Shown here one piece after another: positions 43,966 through 53,187 of a stretch of DNA of 57,935 nt. The notes beneath the pieces were generated by a model. It saw nothing but the letters and a program-made list of their open reading frames with translations, was not told the DNA's origin and did not search any database. Numbering within the stretch: position 1 is the first letter of the stretch; every line of letters starts with the position of its first letter. This DNA comes from an uncultured Spirochaetaceae bacterium (GTDB lineage: Bacteria; Spirochaetota; Spirochaetia; Sphaerochaetales; Sphaerochaetaceae): positions 1-57,935 of the forward strand of contig CALXMP010000012.1 of NCBI GenBank assembly GCA_944389505.1, written 5' to 3'. Both the position numbers and the translations under genes were made by a program.

Positions 43966-44948
43966 ATCCTTACGATGTTCTCTGTTATGAGGCTATCAGG
44001 AACACGTCCATCGATCAGGAAGTCCTGCATGCGCCTTATGCTTTCATACCCCTGTCTGTATGGTTCCTGGCAGACCGTCCACTGCACATCACCTGTACGT
44101 ATGAGCTCCCTTGTGGAGGGAACATCATCCGAGGTGAATACGAGCATATCCCTGCCATCAATGCCCTCAACAGCACCCATAAGTCCTGCAGTCGACACAA
44201 AGAGAGTGTCGATCTCAGGATGGAATGAAAGCTCACGCTGGACAATCATCCTTGCCTTGTCATCATCATCGCCGGTCTCGAACTCAGCTATTATTCCAGC
44301 CTCGATCTCTCTCTTTGAAAGAGTGTCCCTGAACCCCCTTATGATCTCATCATGGCCTTTCATATCCTTCGAGCCCTTGAGTATGAGAATCCCTCCGCGC
44401 TTTTGCCCTGCAGTGATTGCAAGCAGCCCCGCATGGAGCGCTCCTTTGCCATAGTAGTCAGGTCCCACATAGCAGAGCCTGGAAGATGATGAAAGGTCTG
44501 AATTGACTGCGGAGAAGGGTAGGCCTGTGCTCTCCAGCGCTGATATCACATCATCGGAATCGATAGTCGCTGCGACAATCGCATCGGCTCCATCCTCCTT
44601 CAGGCTGTTTATTGCGGAAATATGCTTGTCTTTATCGAACCCCCTGATTTCTTTTATCTCCATCGAGAACCCAAGCTCAGAATACTCTCTGTCAGCGCAC
44701 TCCATTCCACGTATCACATCGTTGAAGAAGGGATTCCCTTCCGAAGGCAGTACAACCCCGATAAGATGCGGCTGCTTCCTTGCAGCAAGGATCTTACCTG
44801 CCCTGTTGGGCTGGTATCCTAGTTCCTTTGCCCTTTTGAGCACTAGTTCCCTTACCTCCGGCGAGACCCTTCCTCTGTCATGAAGGACACGGTCAACCGT
44901 TCCTCTTGATACACCAGTGCTTTCAGCAAGTTCCTTGATAGTTACCAT
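43944..44948 (-). CDS. LacI-family transcriptional regulator
   Basis: A 334-residue LacI/GalR regulator. The N-terminal helix-turn-helix reads VTIKELAESTGVSRGTVDRV, followed by the hinge ELGYQPNRAGKILAARKQ and a periplasmic-binding-like sugar domain (LIGVVLPSEGNPFFNDVIRG). Adjacent and convergent to the isomerase/kinase operon, it most likely represses it through the palindrome at 40918-40933 until the sugar binds. No operator copy is seen at its own promoter. Confidence 0.87.
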   Translation of the reverse strand: MVTIKELAESTGVSRGTVDRVLHDRGRVSPEVRELVLKRAKELGYQPNRAGKILAARKQPHLIGVVLPSEGNPFFNDVIRGMECADREYSELGFSMEIKEIRGFDKDKHISAINSLKEDGADAIVAATIDSDDVISALESTGLPFSAVNSDLSSSSRLCYVGPDYYGKGALHAGLLAITAGQKRGGILILKGSKDMKGHDEIIRGFRDTLSKREIEAGIIAEFETGDDDDKARMIVQRELSFHPEIDTLFVSTAGLMGAVEGIDGRDMLVFTSDDVPSTRELIRTGDVQWTVCQEPYRQGYESIRRMQDFLIDGRVPDSLITENIVRIKENLLA

Positions 44949-45024
44949 AATGCTATTTTAACAGGGAATGGATGTCCTTTTGCAGTACTCAGGCAATTAT
45001 TATTCCCTATTTTTCCCAAAGCCT

Positions 45025-45053
45025 TTGACATTATCCCAGAATTCGTTTATAAG
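45025..45053 (+). promoter_or_regulatory. strong promoter upstream of a candidate structured RNA
   Basis: Consensus TTGACA (45025-45030), 17 bases, TATAAG (45048-45053). No start codon follows for nearly 200 bases. Confidence 0.6.
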
Positions 45054-45059
45054 ACTACA

Positions 45060-45205
45060 GTGCCGTCTGCAGGAGCTGGTTCCCATAACTGTTCCGGCGT
45101 TGGTAGCGAAGCATCGGGCCGTTAGCACTAATAAGTATTAGTACTCGGTCGTAAATCCAGCTTGTGTAAAGAATTAGCAGGATTGAAAATATCCTGCATG
45201 CATGT
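45060..45205 (+). ncRNA. candidate structured RNA of about 145 nt
   Basis: Predicted from structure, not from a known family. After the promoter, AGCTGG near 45074 pairs with CCAGCT near 45157. Inside, GGCCG...CGGTC brackets ACTAATA-AG-TATTAGT (45127-45142). A GCAGGAT-TGAAAAT-ATCCTGC hairpin (45177-45197) closes the 3' side, though its T-run is poor. It could be a small RNA, a 6S-like RNA, or the leader of the integrase gene at 45248. Confidence 0.35.
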
Positions 45206-45247
45206 TTCCCTTGATAGTATCGATCCCTGCCTCCGAAAGGAGGAAAA

Positions 45248-46021
45248 ATGGAAAAAAGGATCGCTGACATGATCCTCGACAAGAGGCCCGGGACAAGGAC
45301 CTTCTATTTCGAATTCGTCGAGCCGCGGACCAATCAGATCGTCTCCATCTGCACAGGCAAAGCCGACAGGAAGAAAGCGATGAAGGAGGCCGAGCGCATC
45401 CTGAATGGAGAGGTGATGCCTATGCGCATCGCATCCGAGGAGGCACGCTTCTATATCTATAAGAGAGGCCAGAACGGCGCATACAGCCTCTATTTCATCG
45501 ATCCGAACACCGGCATGGATTACAGGAAGACGACCGGGAAGAAGGACCCATGGGAAGCCTTCGAGATCGCGACTGATATGTACCGTGACATGTGCGAGGA
45601 TCTCTATGTGATAAGCCCGCCGCTGTAGAAGGTAATCCGGCCGTCTCTCTCTCCCGATACAAACCCCAGATACCGCGCTGCGAAGCGCGATGGAACGCTT
45701 TACAGCTATGGGCACGCAAAGCATATGGTCAAATATGCGAGGGATCTCGAGGATATCCTCACCAGGCGGTATCCTAAGCTTCTTAAGAAGGCTGTGAAGG
45801 ATATCGATGCAAGGGATATAAGCACGATCCGCAAGCTGATAATCGAGGAGCTTGGCAGGAACTGCTCAACGATGAAGATGTTCCAGATGGTCAAGGCGCT
45901 ATTCAGCGGCCTTCATGATGAAGGATACATCGACATGAATCCAGCCACGGGGCTGAAGGATCATGTCAATAGGAAGGAACAAACAAAGAGAGTAAACAGA
46001 CAGAAGCTAGGTTTATTGTAG
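45248..46021 (+). pseudogene. tyrosine-recombinase (integrase) remnant with an in-frame TAG
   Basis: One continuous frame of 257 codons broken only by TAG at 45626-45628. The first part (126 residues) has a strand-rich arm-binding-like domain (RTFYFEFVEPRTNQIVSICT; KKTTGKKD-like DYRKTTGKKDPWEAFEIA). After the stop the frame continues through GTLYSYGHAKHMVKYA into a SAM-like core-binding domain (STMKMFQMVKALFSGLHDEG then NPATGLKDHVNRKEQTK). It ends where the catalytic domain (R..HxxR..Y) should begin, so it cannot recombine. A decayed integrase of a lost element. Confidence 0.65.
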
Positions 46022-46029
46022 AATACGAG

Positions 46030-46068
46030 AAAGGAGCTGCTACCATCAGTAACAGCAACAGCTCCTTT
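46030..46068. terminator. bidirectional terminator after the 2-hydroxyacid dehydrogenase gene
   Basis: AAAGGAGCTG (46030-46039) pairs with CAGCTCCTTT (46059-46068) over ten bases, with T/C-rich flanks on both strands. It closes the fructan operon (minus strand) and the integrase remnant (plus strand). Confidence 0.7.
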
Positions 46069-46073
46069 TACTA

Positions 46074-47030
46074 CTAATATTTAAGATCGAAATCTATAAG
46101 ATTCTTCAGTTTTTCTCCTTTTGAGAATCTTCTTAGCTCATCACGGAAAACCGAGAATTGCCTCATATATGTTGTTGGTGATTTCCCGGAGCAGTGTGGA
46201 GTGATGATCATGTTATCAAGCTTCCAGAACTTGCTATCATTGGGAAGAGGTTCTGGAGTAGAGGAGTCTGCGGCAGCTCCTGCAATCCTATTTTCAGAGA
46301 GTGCATCATAAAGAGCATCCTGATCTATAAGACTTCCTCTTCCGATATTTATGAGATATGCATCCGTTTTCATGAGCGCGATTTTCTTCCTGCTCATGAT
46401 TCCTATGGTTTCAGGAGTAGCCGCAAGACAGAGAATGATGAAATCAGCCCGTGGTATGAGACTTTCAAGCATCTCAGTCGTATAAAGCTCGTCCAGATAA
46501 TCCGGTTTTTCAGATGGGGTTCGTTTTACGGCAATCGTATGGACATCAAATGCCTTTAGCTTTCTTGCAAGGTTTCTTCCTACATCTCCAAAACCTACAA
46601 TCAGAGCTGTTGAGCCGAAGAGGTCCTTATTTGCATCTTTCTTGATCCATGCCGATTTTTCCTGATTCCTTATGAAGAACGGGAAATTCCTTGTAAGCGC
46701 AATCATGTATCCGATTATGTGATCTGATATCGGCTTTCCATATATTCCGGAGCTGTTTGTGAGAAGTATATCTGGATTGGCATAGAGAGCCTTATCCACA
46801 TGCTTATCGACTCCGATGCTCGAAAGATGAAGCCACTTCAGATTCCTTGCATTCTTAAGAATCTTCGGATCAGGGAATCCAACCATGATCTCAGCTTCCT
46901 GTATCTGATCTTCCGTAACATCCTTGTCATCGACGATTATAAACTCATGCTGGGGAAAGTCTCTTCTGAGTTCTTCGATATTTTCATCGATGAACTTGAA
47001 TCCAACCGTATTCATTATAAGGATTTTCAT
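46074..47030 (-). CDS. D-isomer-specific 2-hydroxyacid dehydrogenase
   Basis: A 318-residue NAD(P)-dependent dehydrogenase. GSTALIVGFGDVGRNLARKL holds the GxGxxG Rossmann loop, NIGRGSLID the substrate-binding Arg, TPEPLP the catalytic Glu, and TPHCSG the catalytic His. It reduces 2-keto acids such as hydroxypyruvate or glyoxylate. It is the last gene of the fructan operon, so it may regenerate NAD+ during sugar fermentation. Substrate not certain. Confidence 0.82.
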   Translation of the reverse strand: MKILIMNTVGFKFIDENIEELRRDFPQHEFIIVDDKDVTEDQIQEAEIMVGFPDPKILKNARNLKWLHLSSIGVDKHVDKALYANPDILLTNSSGIYGKPISDHIIGYMIALTRNFPFFIRNQEKSAWIKKDANKDLFGSTALIVGFGDVGRNLARKLKAFDVHTIAVKRTPSEKPDYLDELYTTEMLESLIPRADFIILCLAATPETIGIMSRKKIALMKTDAYLINIGRGSLIDQDALYDALSENRIAGAAADSSTPEPLPNDSKFWKLDNMIITPHCSGKSPTTYMRQFSVFRDELRRFSKGEKLKNLIDFDLKY

Positions 47031-47060
47031 GATTTAACCTCCATTTATTTCGTTTTATTA

Positions 47061-47906
47061 TTAGCCTTTAAGTCCTGTTGTTGATATTCCCTGTACATAG
47101 TACTTCTGGAATATGAGGAACAAGACAATCATTGGAATGACAACAATAGTAAGAGCTGCCATTATTGGTCCGTAGTATATTGGCGGGTCTGTGAAGAACG
47201 CCTGGATACCTATCTGCACCGTCCTTTTGGAATCCTCGATAAGGACGATAAGCGGCCATATAAAGTCTGACCAGTGCATGACAAAATCAAGGATGAATAC
47301 TGTAGCGAACACCGGTCCTGATATCGGCAGGACAACCGCAAAGAAAGAATGCAGCCGGTTTGAACCATCGATTGCAGCAGCTTCCAGCAATTCATCCGGC
47401 ACATCAAGGAAGAACTGCCTGAAGAGGAATATGCTGAAGCATCGAGCAGTGAAGGGTAGTATAAGAGCCCAGCGTGTATCAAGCAGATTCATCTTCGTTA
47501 TTATAATGAAGAGAGGAACAACAATGCTCTCGAAAGGAAAGACCATGAGCGCAATGATCAGCGAGAGCACGAATTGCTTTCCTCTGAACTTGAATTTTGC
47601 AAGCGCATAAGCACAGAGGGAGTTGAACGTAAGACTCATCATCAATGTTATTGAGATGTAGATAATACTGTTTGCGATATACTTCAGCAGTGGCACACGT
47701 TCAAAGGCCTGTCTGTAGTTATCAAGTGTAAAGTCCGTCGGTATGAAAGCTGATATCGAGCTCATATCGCGGAAGATATTCTGTTCAGGTTTGAAAGACG
47801 AAGCGATCATCCATAAGAGTGGAATAAGAAACAGAAGCCCGAGAAGAGTATTCACGAGATACAGCGATATAGTTTTTATTATCTGGCGTTTTCTTCTTCC
47901 GATCAT
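47061..47906 (-). CDS. ABC sugar transporter permease (MalG-type)
   Basis: A 281-residue inner-membrane permease with six helices. The EAA loop reads ELLEAAAIDGSNRLHSFFAV, the site that contacts the ATPase, and PFESIVVPLF is typical of carbohydrate-uptake (CUT1) permeases. It pairs with the MalF-type permease three bases upstream. No ATPase gene is nearby; CUT1 systems often share one. Confidence 0.87.
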   Translation of the reverse strand: MIGRRKRQIIKTISLYLVNTLLGLLFLIPLLWMIASSFKPEQNIFRDMSSISAFIPTDFTLDNYRQAFERVPLLKYIANSIIYISITLMMSLTFNSLCAYALAKFKFRGKQFVLSLIIALMVFPFESIVVPLFIIITKMNLLDTRWALILPFTARCFSIFLFRQFFLDVPDELLEAAAIDGSNRLHSFFAVVLPISGPVFATVFILDFVMHWSDFIWPLIVLIEDSKRTVQIGIQAFFTDPPIYYGPIMAALTIVVIPMIVLFLIFQKYYVQGISTTGLKG

Positions 47907-47909
47907 ATC

Positions 47910-48803
47910 CTACCTCTCTGAATCAACAAATTTCTTTATGGCTGTTGACAGCAACAGAACGATAAAGAAGAAGATTACCGATGCAGCACTGGCATATCCT
48001 ATATTCCTGAACTGGAGACCCTGCTGATAGACATAATAGACGATTGTCATTGTCGAATTATCAGGACCGCCCTGCGTCATGACAAATGACTGTGTAAACA
48101 TCTTCATCGCCGCGATTGTCGTCATGAGCACGATGAACACGAATACATTGTGGAGGCTTGGAATCGTTATTGATCGCATCTTCCTCCACCATCCAGCGCC
48201 ATCGATATCAGCAGCCTCATAAAGCTCAGTTGACACCCCTTGGAGTCCCGCAAGGAAGATCATCATGTAATTTCCTGCCGATTGCCAGACTGACATAGCA
48301 ACTATGGAATTGAGTGCTGTATCAGCGCTTCTCAGGAATGGGCATGGGGCTAGACCAATATTTGCAAGAAAGGAATTCAGAAGTCCCTGACCTGGGGTAG
48401 GGTTATAAATAAAAGTCCATAGAATCGAGACAACTGTCATAGATGTAAGCATTGGACTGAAATATGCGATCCGGTAGATTGAGATTCCCCTTATGCTGTT
48501 GTTCACGAGAAGCGCAAGACCAAAGGCCACGACAACCTCAATCGGAACAAGGATAAAGGCATATCTGAATGTATTTCCGATAGCAGTGAGAAAAAGATCA
48601 TCGGTGATTATGTTCTTATAGTTCTCTACCCCGATAAGACTGATCCTGTCAGGACGCAGCATGTTGAAATTGTAGAAGCTGTATCTGACAGCCATGATCA
48701 CTGGCAGGATTATGAAGCTCGCCAATACCAATAATGCTGGAGCAATAAATAAGTATGGTACGATGTCAAAGCAGTTACGCTTCAGGCTGATAGCATTTTT
48801 CAT
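47910..48803 (-). CDS. ABC sugar transporter permease (MalF-type)
   Basis: A 297-residue permease with six helices. The EAA motif reads ELYEAADIDGAGWWRKMRSI. The N-terminal helix and the APALLVLASFIILPV segment fit CUT1 MalF proteins. It partners the MalG-type permease and the binding protein encoded upstream. Confidence 0.87.
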   Translation of the reverse strand: MKNAISLKRNCFDIVPYLFIAPALLVLASFIILPVIMAVRYSFYNFNMLRPDRISLIGVENYKNIITDDLFLTAIGNTFRYAFILVPIEVVVAFGLALLVNNSIRGISIYRIAYFSPMLTSMTVVSILWTFIYNPTPGQGLLNSFLANIGLAPCPFLRSADTALNSIVAMSVWQSAGNYMMIFLAGLQGVSTELYEAADIDGAGWWRKMRSITIPSLHNVFVFIVLMTTIAAMKMFTQSFVMTQGGPDNSTMTIVYYVYQQGLQFRNIGYASAASVIFFFIVLLLSTAIKKFVDSER

Positions 48804-48843
48804 TCAGTTTCTCTTATCAATACAAAAGCATATAAGGATTATC

Positions 48844-48867
48844 TGTCTGCCCTATAGCGGGCAGACA
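48844..48867 (-). promoter_or_regulatory. intercistronic stem-loop between binding protein and permease genes
   Basis: TGTCTGCCC (48844-48852) and GGGCAGACA (48859-48867) form a perfect 9-bp stem in the gap after the binding-protein gene. Such stems stabilise the binding-protein message and lower permease expression in many ABC operons. Confidence 0.65.
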
Positions 48868-48878
48868 GCAGTACAGAC

Positions 48879-50156
48879 TCAGTCTGCGTAATTCATCTGA
48901 TAATCCGAATCAATCTTCTCTACAGCCTCTGCAAGCTTCTCATAAGGATCTGCACCCATGATCACATCAGTGACAACAGAGCCGAATGTCGGATTGAGAA
49001 CTGTCCAGACCGGGGTTCTTGGTCTTGGTACACCGGTTTCCGCCAGCTGTTCCATGAATTTCTTGTAAGGCTCTTCCTGATACTGCGTAAGTGCTTCGGA
49101 TGAGGATTTCCTTGGCGGCAGATATCCGGAAGCCGGGCAACCGGTCATGTTTGCTTCTGTATTCGTCATGTAATCAGCGAACACAAATGCAGCCTCGGGA
49201 TCAGACGCCTTGTTTGTTATTCCTATTGTCCAGCTTCCAGTAGGTGTTCCTGCTACATGGTCATTCGATACTGGATAATATGTTACACCCCAATTGAGAT
49301 CCGGATATGTGCTCTGGAGTGTAGCGATCTGATAGCAAGTACTGAAGAGCATTGCTGACTTGCCGTCAAAGAATTCCGTCGGTGTTGGTTCAATGTTAAC
49401 AAGTTTCTCATCATAGAGCCTCTTCAGCCATGTCAGGAATTCAACTGTTTCCTCTGTATCAAGATATCCCTTGGTTGTAGATCCATCAGCGCTTATGAGA
49501 TCAGTGCCATTCTGTACAAGCATCGGAGAATAGTAATATGTGATCTGTCCGCTGTTTGTATGCATTGTACATCCGTAATGCTCTGATGTCGTAAGAGCCT
49601 TTACGACTTCATAGAATTCGTCCCATGTCCAAGCATCCTCAAGGCGTTCCGGAACAGTGATTCCGGCTTCGGCAAGAATATCCTTATTATAATAGATAGC
49701 AACAGATGATTCCCAGAGAGGAAGCGTATATAGCTTTCCATCATAGCTCCCTTGTTTCAGAGTTGAGTCAAGAAGATCAGCTTTGCTTTCTTCTGTGATC
49801 ATCTCATCCATAGGGATTATGATTCCTGCCTCTGCATATGTTGCGACAGCAGGTCCATCAACGAGTATCAGGTCAGGAAGCGAACCAGCTATTACTGCCG
49901 TATTTATCTTATCCTCGTATCCCTGTGATCCTCCTTTAGGGAATGTCACCTGCTCAACATGATAGGTTCCTGCGTATTTCTCATTGAACCCCTCAAGCAT
50001 TTCAGACCACCAGCCCTCGATTTCAGCTGTATTCTGCGGTCTCCAGACAGTTAAGTTCTTTACGCCAGATTCGGTCGACTCTTCAGAACCGCTTGCAAAT
50101 ATAGCTGCAATTCCAGCAAGCAGTAATACAAGAAGCAATGCTGACTTCTTTCTCAT
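48879..50156 (-). CDS. ABC sugar-binding protein (CUT1)
   Basis: A 425-residue extracellular solute-binding protein family 1 member. The signal ends AAIFASGSEESTESG, with no lipobox Cys, the style seen in many spirochaetal binding proteins; how it stays at the cell is not clear. DLILVDGPAVATYAEAG and LPLWESSVAIYYNKDILAEAG match the MalE-like two-lobed fold. It catches an oligosaccharide, probably a fructan or sucrose given the GH32 upstream. Strong GGAGGAG Shine-Dalgarno. Confidence 0.87.
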   Translation of the reverse strand: MRKKSALLLVLLLAGIAAIFASGSEESTESGVKNLTVWRPQNTAEIEGWWSEMLEGFNEKYAGTYHVEQVTFPKGGSQGYEDKINTAVIAGSLPDLILVDGPAVATYAEAGIIIPMDEMITEESKADLLDSTLKQGSYDGKLYTLPLWESSVAIYYNKDILAEAGITVPERLEDAWTWDEFYEVVKALTTSEHYGCTMHTNSGQITYYYSPMLVQNGTDLISADGSTTKGYLDTEETVEFLTWLKRLYDEKLVNIEPTPTEFFDGKSAMLFSTCYQIATLQSTYPDLNWGVTYYPVSNDHVAGTPTGSWTIGITNKASDPEAAFVFADYMTNTEANMTGCPASGYLPPRKSSSEALTQYQEEPYKKFMEQLAETGVPRPRTPVWTVLNPTFGSVVTDVIMGADPYEKLAEAVEKIDSDYQMNYAD

Positions 50157-50170
50157 ATGATCTCCTCCTT

Positions 50171-51832
50171 TTATATTTCCCAGATGCTTTTCAGCATTCT
50201 GATTTCATTGAGAATGACCTTTGACTTGTCCATAAAATCCGCTGTGGCAAAACGGGTAGGGGATTCTATGAAATATGGCTTAGAGCCATATATAAGCCCG
50301 TCATTGCCGAATACGTGAACAACTGCCTTATCAACGTAGATAACGAGATCCTCTATCAAATCGATTTCAGTAGATAATTCGATCTTTGTCTTGTCATCTT
50401 TATTTCCGTAAACGAATTCCAGCTTCCCTGCGTTGAATTGAAGACCTATATGCATTGAATCATCTTCTGCGAAGACAAGCCGGAAATCCGTATTGCTTAA
50501 GAATCTTACCCGCCAGATGTAAGGTGCAGAGGCTGGGGATGATACGGCATTTTCTTCAAGCTCTTTCAGAGCCTGATGCGGTGATAATCTTAATCCATTA
50601 CTGCCAACGCTGCAGATCAATGGGATGCTCATAGCGCCATTGGATGAGCAGAGTTTCGGATTGAATTCATTATAAGTATCAACGATCCAGGAGAATGCAA
50701 TCTCCTCCGATTCATGCCTGAATAACTGAATAGCATAACTGCCGGTTCCGAAATCAATTTCCTGGATCTTTTTAACTGAAAGAGAGAATCCATCAAGTCT
50801 TCCGATATAAGCACGCATACGACGCTTTTTACCATTCGTACCGGGCTTATCCTGAAGAGAGACGATCAGAGCAGAATCTCCTGATTGATTTTCTATGAAA
50901 TTCGCACATTCAAATGATGCGCAATCCGTGGCTTCCGGATCCTGTAGCATAATCCCTGAATATACCCACTTTCCTTCAATTTCCTTATAGACAAGCACTG
51001 AGCATATGCCATTAAGGGTTGATGCAATAAGGAGAACTTTTTGACCATTGATGAAAGTTATCATTGGATCCCTGAAATTGAAATCATATGAAGGATTCCC
51101 AGGACTATGCTCAATTATCATCTGTTCGTTATAGGTCTTTATGCCATCACATATTGCTTCCGCCTGATATTCCTTTGTAGTGTTATCCCTGATTTTTCTT
51201 GAGAAGCTTCTTGTTAAATAAAGCTTTATCAGGCCATTTTCAACCAGTGCAGAACCGCTATATGCGCCTCCTTTGTGGCTTATGTCATACATGAGCTCGT
51301 CCTGCGGAGTCATAGCTATTGGCATATGACGCCATGATAAGAGATTGTTGCTGACAGCATGTCCCCAATATGTGTTCCCCCATTTCTGCGAAAAGGGGTT
51401 CATCTGATAGAACATATGATAAAAACCCTGATAAAAACAGAGTCCATTTGGATCATTCATCCAGTTGCGTATTGTCGAGAAATGGATCTGGTTTCTTGAG
51501 GGTTCTTCATACAGCTTTCCGATTGATTTTCCTGAATAAGTCTTACCTGTACTGAAATCAAGAAAAGTTACGCCTGTATTCAGGATGGTTCTGGAATCAG
51601 AATAAAGATATGCATATGGTATCTCTGCGTTCTCTGCTTCCAGCGTATAGAGATGATCCGAAAGGATTTCCAGATCATATTTCCATCCATTAGGGGAATC
51701 AACCGATATAACAGCAGAAAGATTATTCCCGATATACAGTCTGACTGAACCTTTCTTGTATCCGGAAGAGGGGATGGAAAGGAGCGCAATCAGTGTATTT
51801 TCTCTGGAATCAAAGACAATCTTATGTGCCAT
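50171..51832 (-). CDS. glycoside hydrolase family 32 (sucrase/fructanase)
   Basis: A 553-residue GH32 enzyme. The nucleophile Asp127 is in WMNDPNG; the RDP motif (FNFRDPMI) holds the transition-state stabiliser; the acid/base Glu is in DCASFECANF. About 110 residues come before the catalytic part, longer than usual. No signal peptide, so it acts in the cytosol on imported sucrose or short fructans. It overlaps the ROK regulator by 11 bases. Exact substrate not determined by sequence. Confidence 0.87.
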   Translation of the reverse strand: MAHKIVFDSRENTLIALLSIPSSGYKKGSVRLYIGNNLSAVISVDSPNGWKYDLEILSDHLYTLEAENAEIPYAYLYSDSRTILNTGVTFLDFSTGKTYSGKSIGKLYEEPSRNQIHFSTIRNWMNDPNGLCFYQGFYHMFYQMNPFSQKWGNTYWGHAVSNNLLSWRHMPIAMTPQDELMYDISHKGGAYSGSALVENGLIKLYLTRSFSRKIRDNTTKEYQAEAICDGIKTYNEQMIIEHSPGNPSYDFNFRDPMITFINGQKVLLIASTLNGICSVLVYKEIEGKWVYSGIMLQDPEATDCASFECANFIENQSGDSALIVSLQDKPGTNGKKRRMRAYIGRLDGFSLSVKKIQEIDFGTGSYAIQLFRHESEEIAFSWIVDTYNEFNPKLCSSNGAMSIPLICSVGSNGLRLSPHQALKELEENAVSSPASAPYIWRVRFLSNTDFRLVFAEDDSMHIGLQFNAGKLEFVYGNKDDKTKIELSTEIDLIEDLVIYVDKAVVHVFGNDGLIYGSKPYFIESPTRFATADFMDKSKVILNEIRMLKSIWEI

Positions 51833-53078
51833 AGCTGATTACCCTTGCATTCTTTCTCTTGATGTATTTAGCTGCATCCTGCAGATACATATCTATTGCT
51901 ACAGCGACGGCACCAAGGACCGAAGGCTCGATTACGAACCCAGGCTGAACAGCAGATATCCATGTACCGCTCAGTGTGCTGAATCTGATCTGCAGCCTTT
52001 CGTAGACATATGATGGAACATTTTCCCTGACTGTATCCTTGATCTTCTCCAGAAGCAGATCTTTTCCTGCGGTGAGGATATCAGTTATTACTATTACATC
52101 TGGATTCAGCATGTTCACTGCATTTGTCAATGCGATACCAAGAAGATATCCGAGTCTTTCAACTCTGCTGCGCGCATAGCAGTCTCCATTCTCCGCAGCA
52201 GAGAAGATCATATGCAGATTGATATCAGCAGAATCCGAAAGAATTGAATCATCGGGAAGATTCTCAATGAAATCATTCAAGAATGCAGATGCGGATGCAG
52301 AGTCATTCAGCCTGGAATATATGCCTTTCTCTTCATCGAATATGATATTCTCGCCGATTTCACCAGCAATACCAAAAGCTCCAACAACCGGTTCATCATT
52401 GATGATAAGGCTTGAATGAAGATGGTCACCTGCAAGAAGATGGAAAAGGACATTGCAGTCATGATTCCCGAACCACCATTCAGCCAAGGCACCAGCTTTT
52501 GCATCGTTCTTGAAATAAATAGGAATGTTTGAGTTCTCACGGATTTCCTTCGCTATGCTTATAAGTTCATCCTTCCCATCAGCCGTATACAGGATGCTTC
52601 CCGATTTCCCGACATAAGGACTTGGAACAGAAGCTCCAGCTGATATGATATTGGGATATTCAAAGACAAGCCTATTGATTGTGTCGCTTATGATATGTAT
52701 CGCATCCTCATATCTGTCATGAAGTGAAATCTCTTTTGTCTCATAATGAGAACAGACACCTTTAAGAGAGAATACGCCAAAAAGGGCAGAAGTCCACGTG
52801 ATCCTGATTCCAATAAACTGCACGCCGCTTTCATTTAACGCTATTGGAATGACGCGTTTGCCATTTAGATTCTTCTCAGAAGACTTTTCAAGAACTACCC
52901 CTTCATCTATGAGATTGTTGACGATCTTCGAGATTGATGCCTGCGTAAGATTCATAGCCTTTGCAAGTTCTGTCCTTGGGCATGCACCGTTCTTCATCAG
53001 ATACTTTACTAAGGCCGATCTATTATGAAGCATCAGATCGTTCTCGTTTGATCCTTTCTGAGATAGGATAAATGGCAT
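51822..53078 (-). CDS. ROK-family transcriptional regulator
   Basis: A 418-residue ROK protein with an N-terminal winged helix (ACPRTELAKAMNLTQASISK) and a sugar-kinase-like body (GAFGIAGEIGENIIFDEEKG, where the usual CGxxGC zinc site is replaced). Members such as Mlc/NagC/XylR repress sugar operons. It is the first gene of the fructan operon and so probably autoregulates it through the inverted repeat at 53099-53128. The ATP-binding residues are not clearly kept, so kinase activity is doubtful. Confidence 0.82.
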   Translation of the reverse strand: MPFILSQKGSNENDLMLHNRSALVKYLMKNGACPRTELAKAMNLTQASISKIVNNLIDEGVVLEKSSEKNLNGKRVIPIALNESGVQFIGIRITWTSALFGVFSLKGVCSHYETKEISLHDRYEDAIHIISDTINRLVFEYPNIISAGASVPSPYVGKSGSILYTADGKDELISIAKEIRENSNIPIYFKNDAKAGALAEWWFGNHDCNVLFHLLAGDHLHSSLIINDEPVVGAFGIAGEIGENIIFDEEKGIYSRLNDSASASAFLNDFIENLPDDSILSDSADINLHMIFSAAENGDCYARSRVERLGYLLGIALTNAVNMLNPDVIVITDILTAGKDLLLEKIKDTVRENVPSYVYERLQIRFSTLSGTWISAVQPGFVIEPSVLGAVAVAIDMYLQDAAKYIKRKNARVISYGT

Positions 53079-53098
53079 TAATAAACTCCTTTTATTAA

Positions 53099-53139
53099 TT
53101 AACTCAGTTAAATCATAAAACGAGTTAAGTATTTTGCAA
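53099..53139 (-). promoter_or_regulatory. fructan operon promoter with an overlapping inverted repeat
   Basis: Minus strand: TTGCAA (53134-53139), 16 bases, TATGAT (53112-53117). TTAACTC (53099-53105) and GAGTTAA (53122-53128) form a perfect 7-bp inverted repeat around the -10. This is a plausible operator for the ROK regulator, which is encoded by the first gene. Confidence 0.6.
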
Positions 53140-53187
53140 TAGAAAATTTCTGATTTTTAATTCAATGGAGTAAATGAGAACCAAATC

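Noticed and set aside
45085-45130. AAC...CCG...CGG...GTT pattern resembling an integron attC site.
   Set aside because: The core-site sequences do not fit the RYYYAAC/GTTRRRY rule, and the nearby integrase is not IntI-like.
45110-45160. Reverse strand contains GACCGAGTACTAATA, similar to the 3' end of 23S rRNA.
   Set aside because: Only about 15 bases match and the preceding sequence does not look like 23S rRNA; no 5S follows. Treated as chance or as part of the structured RNA.
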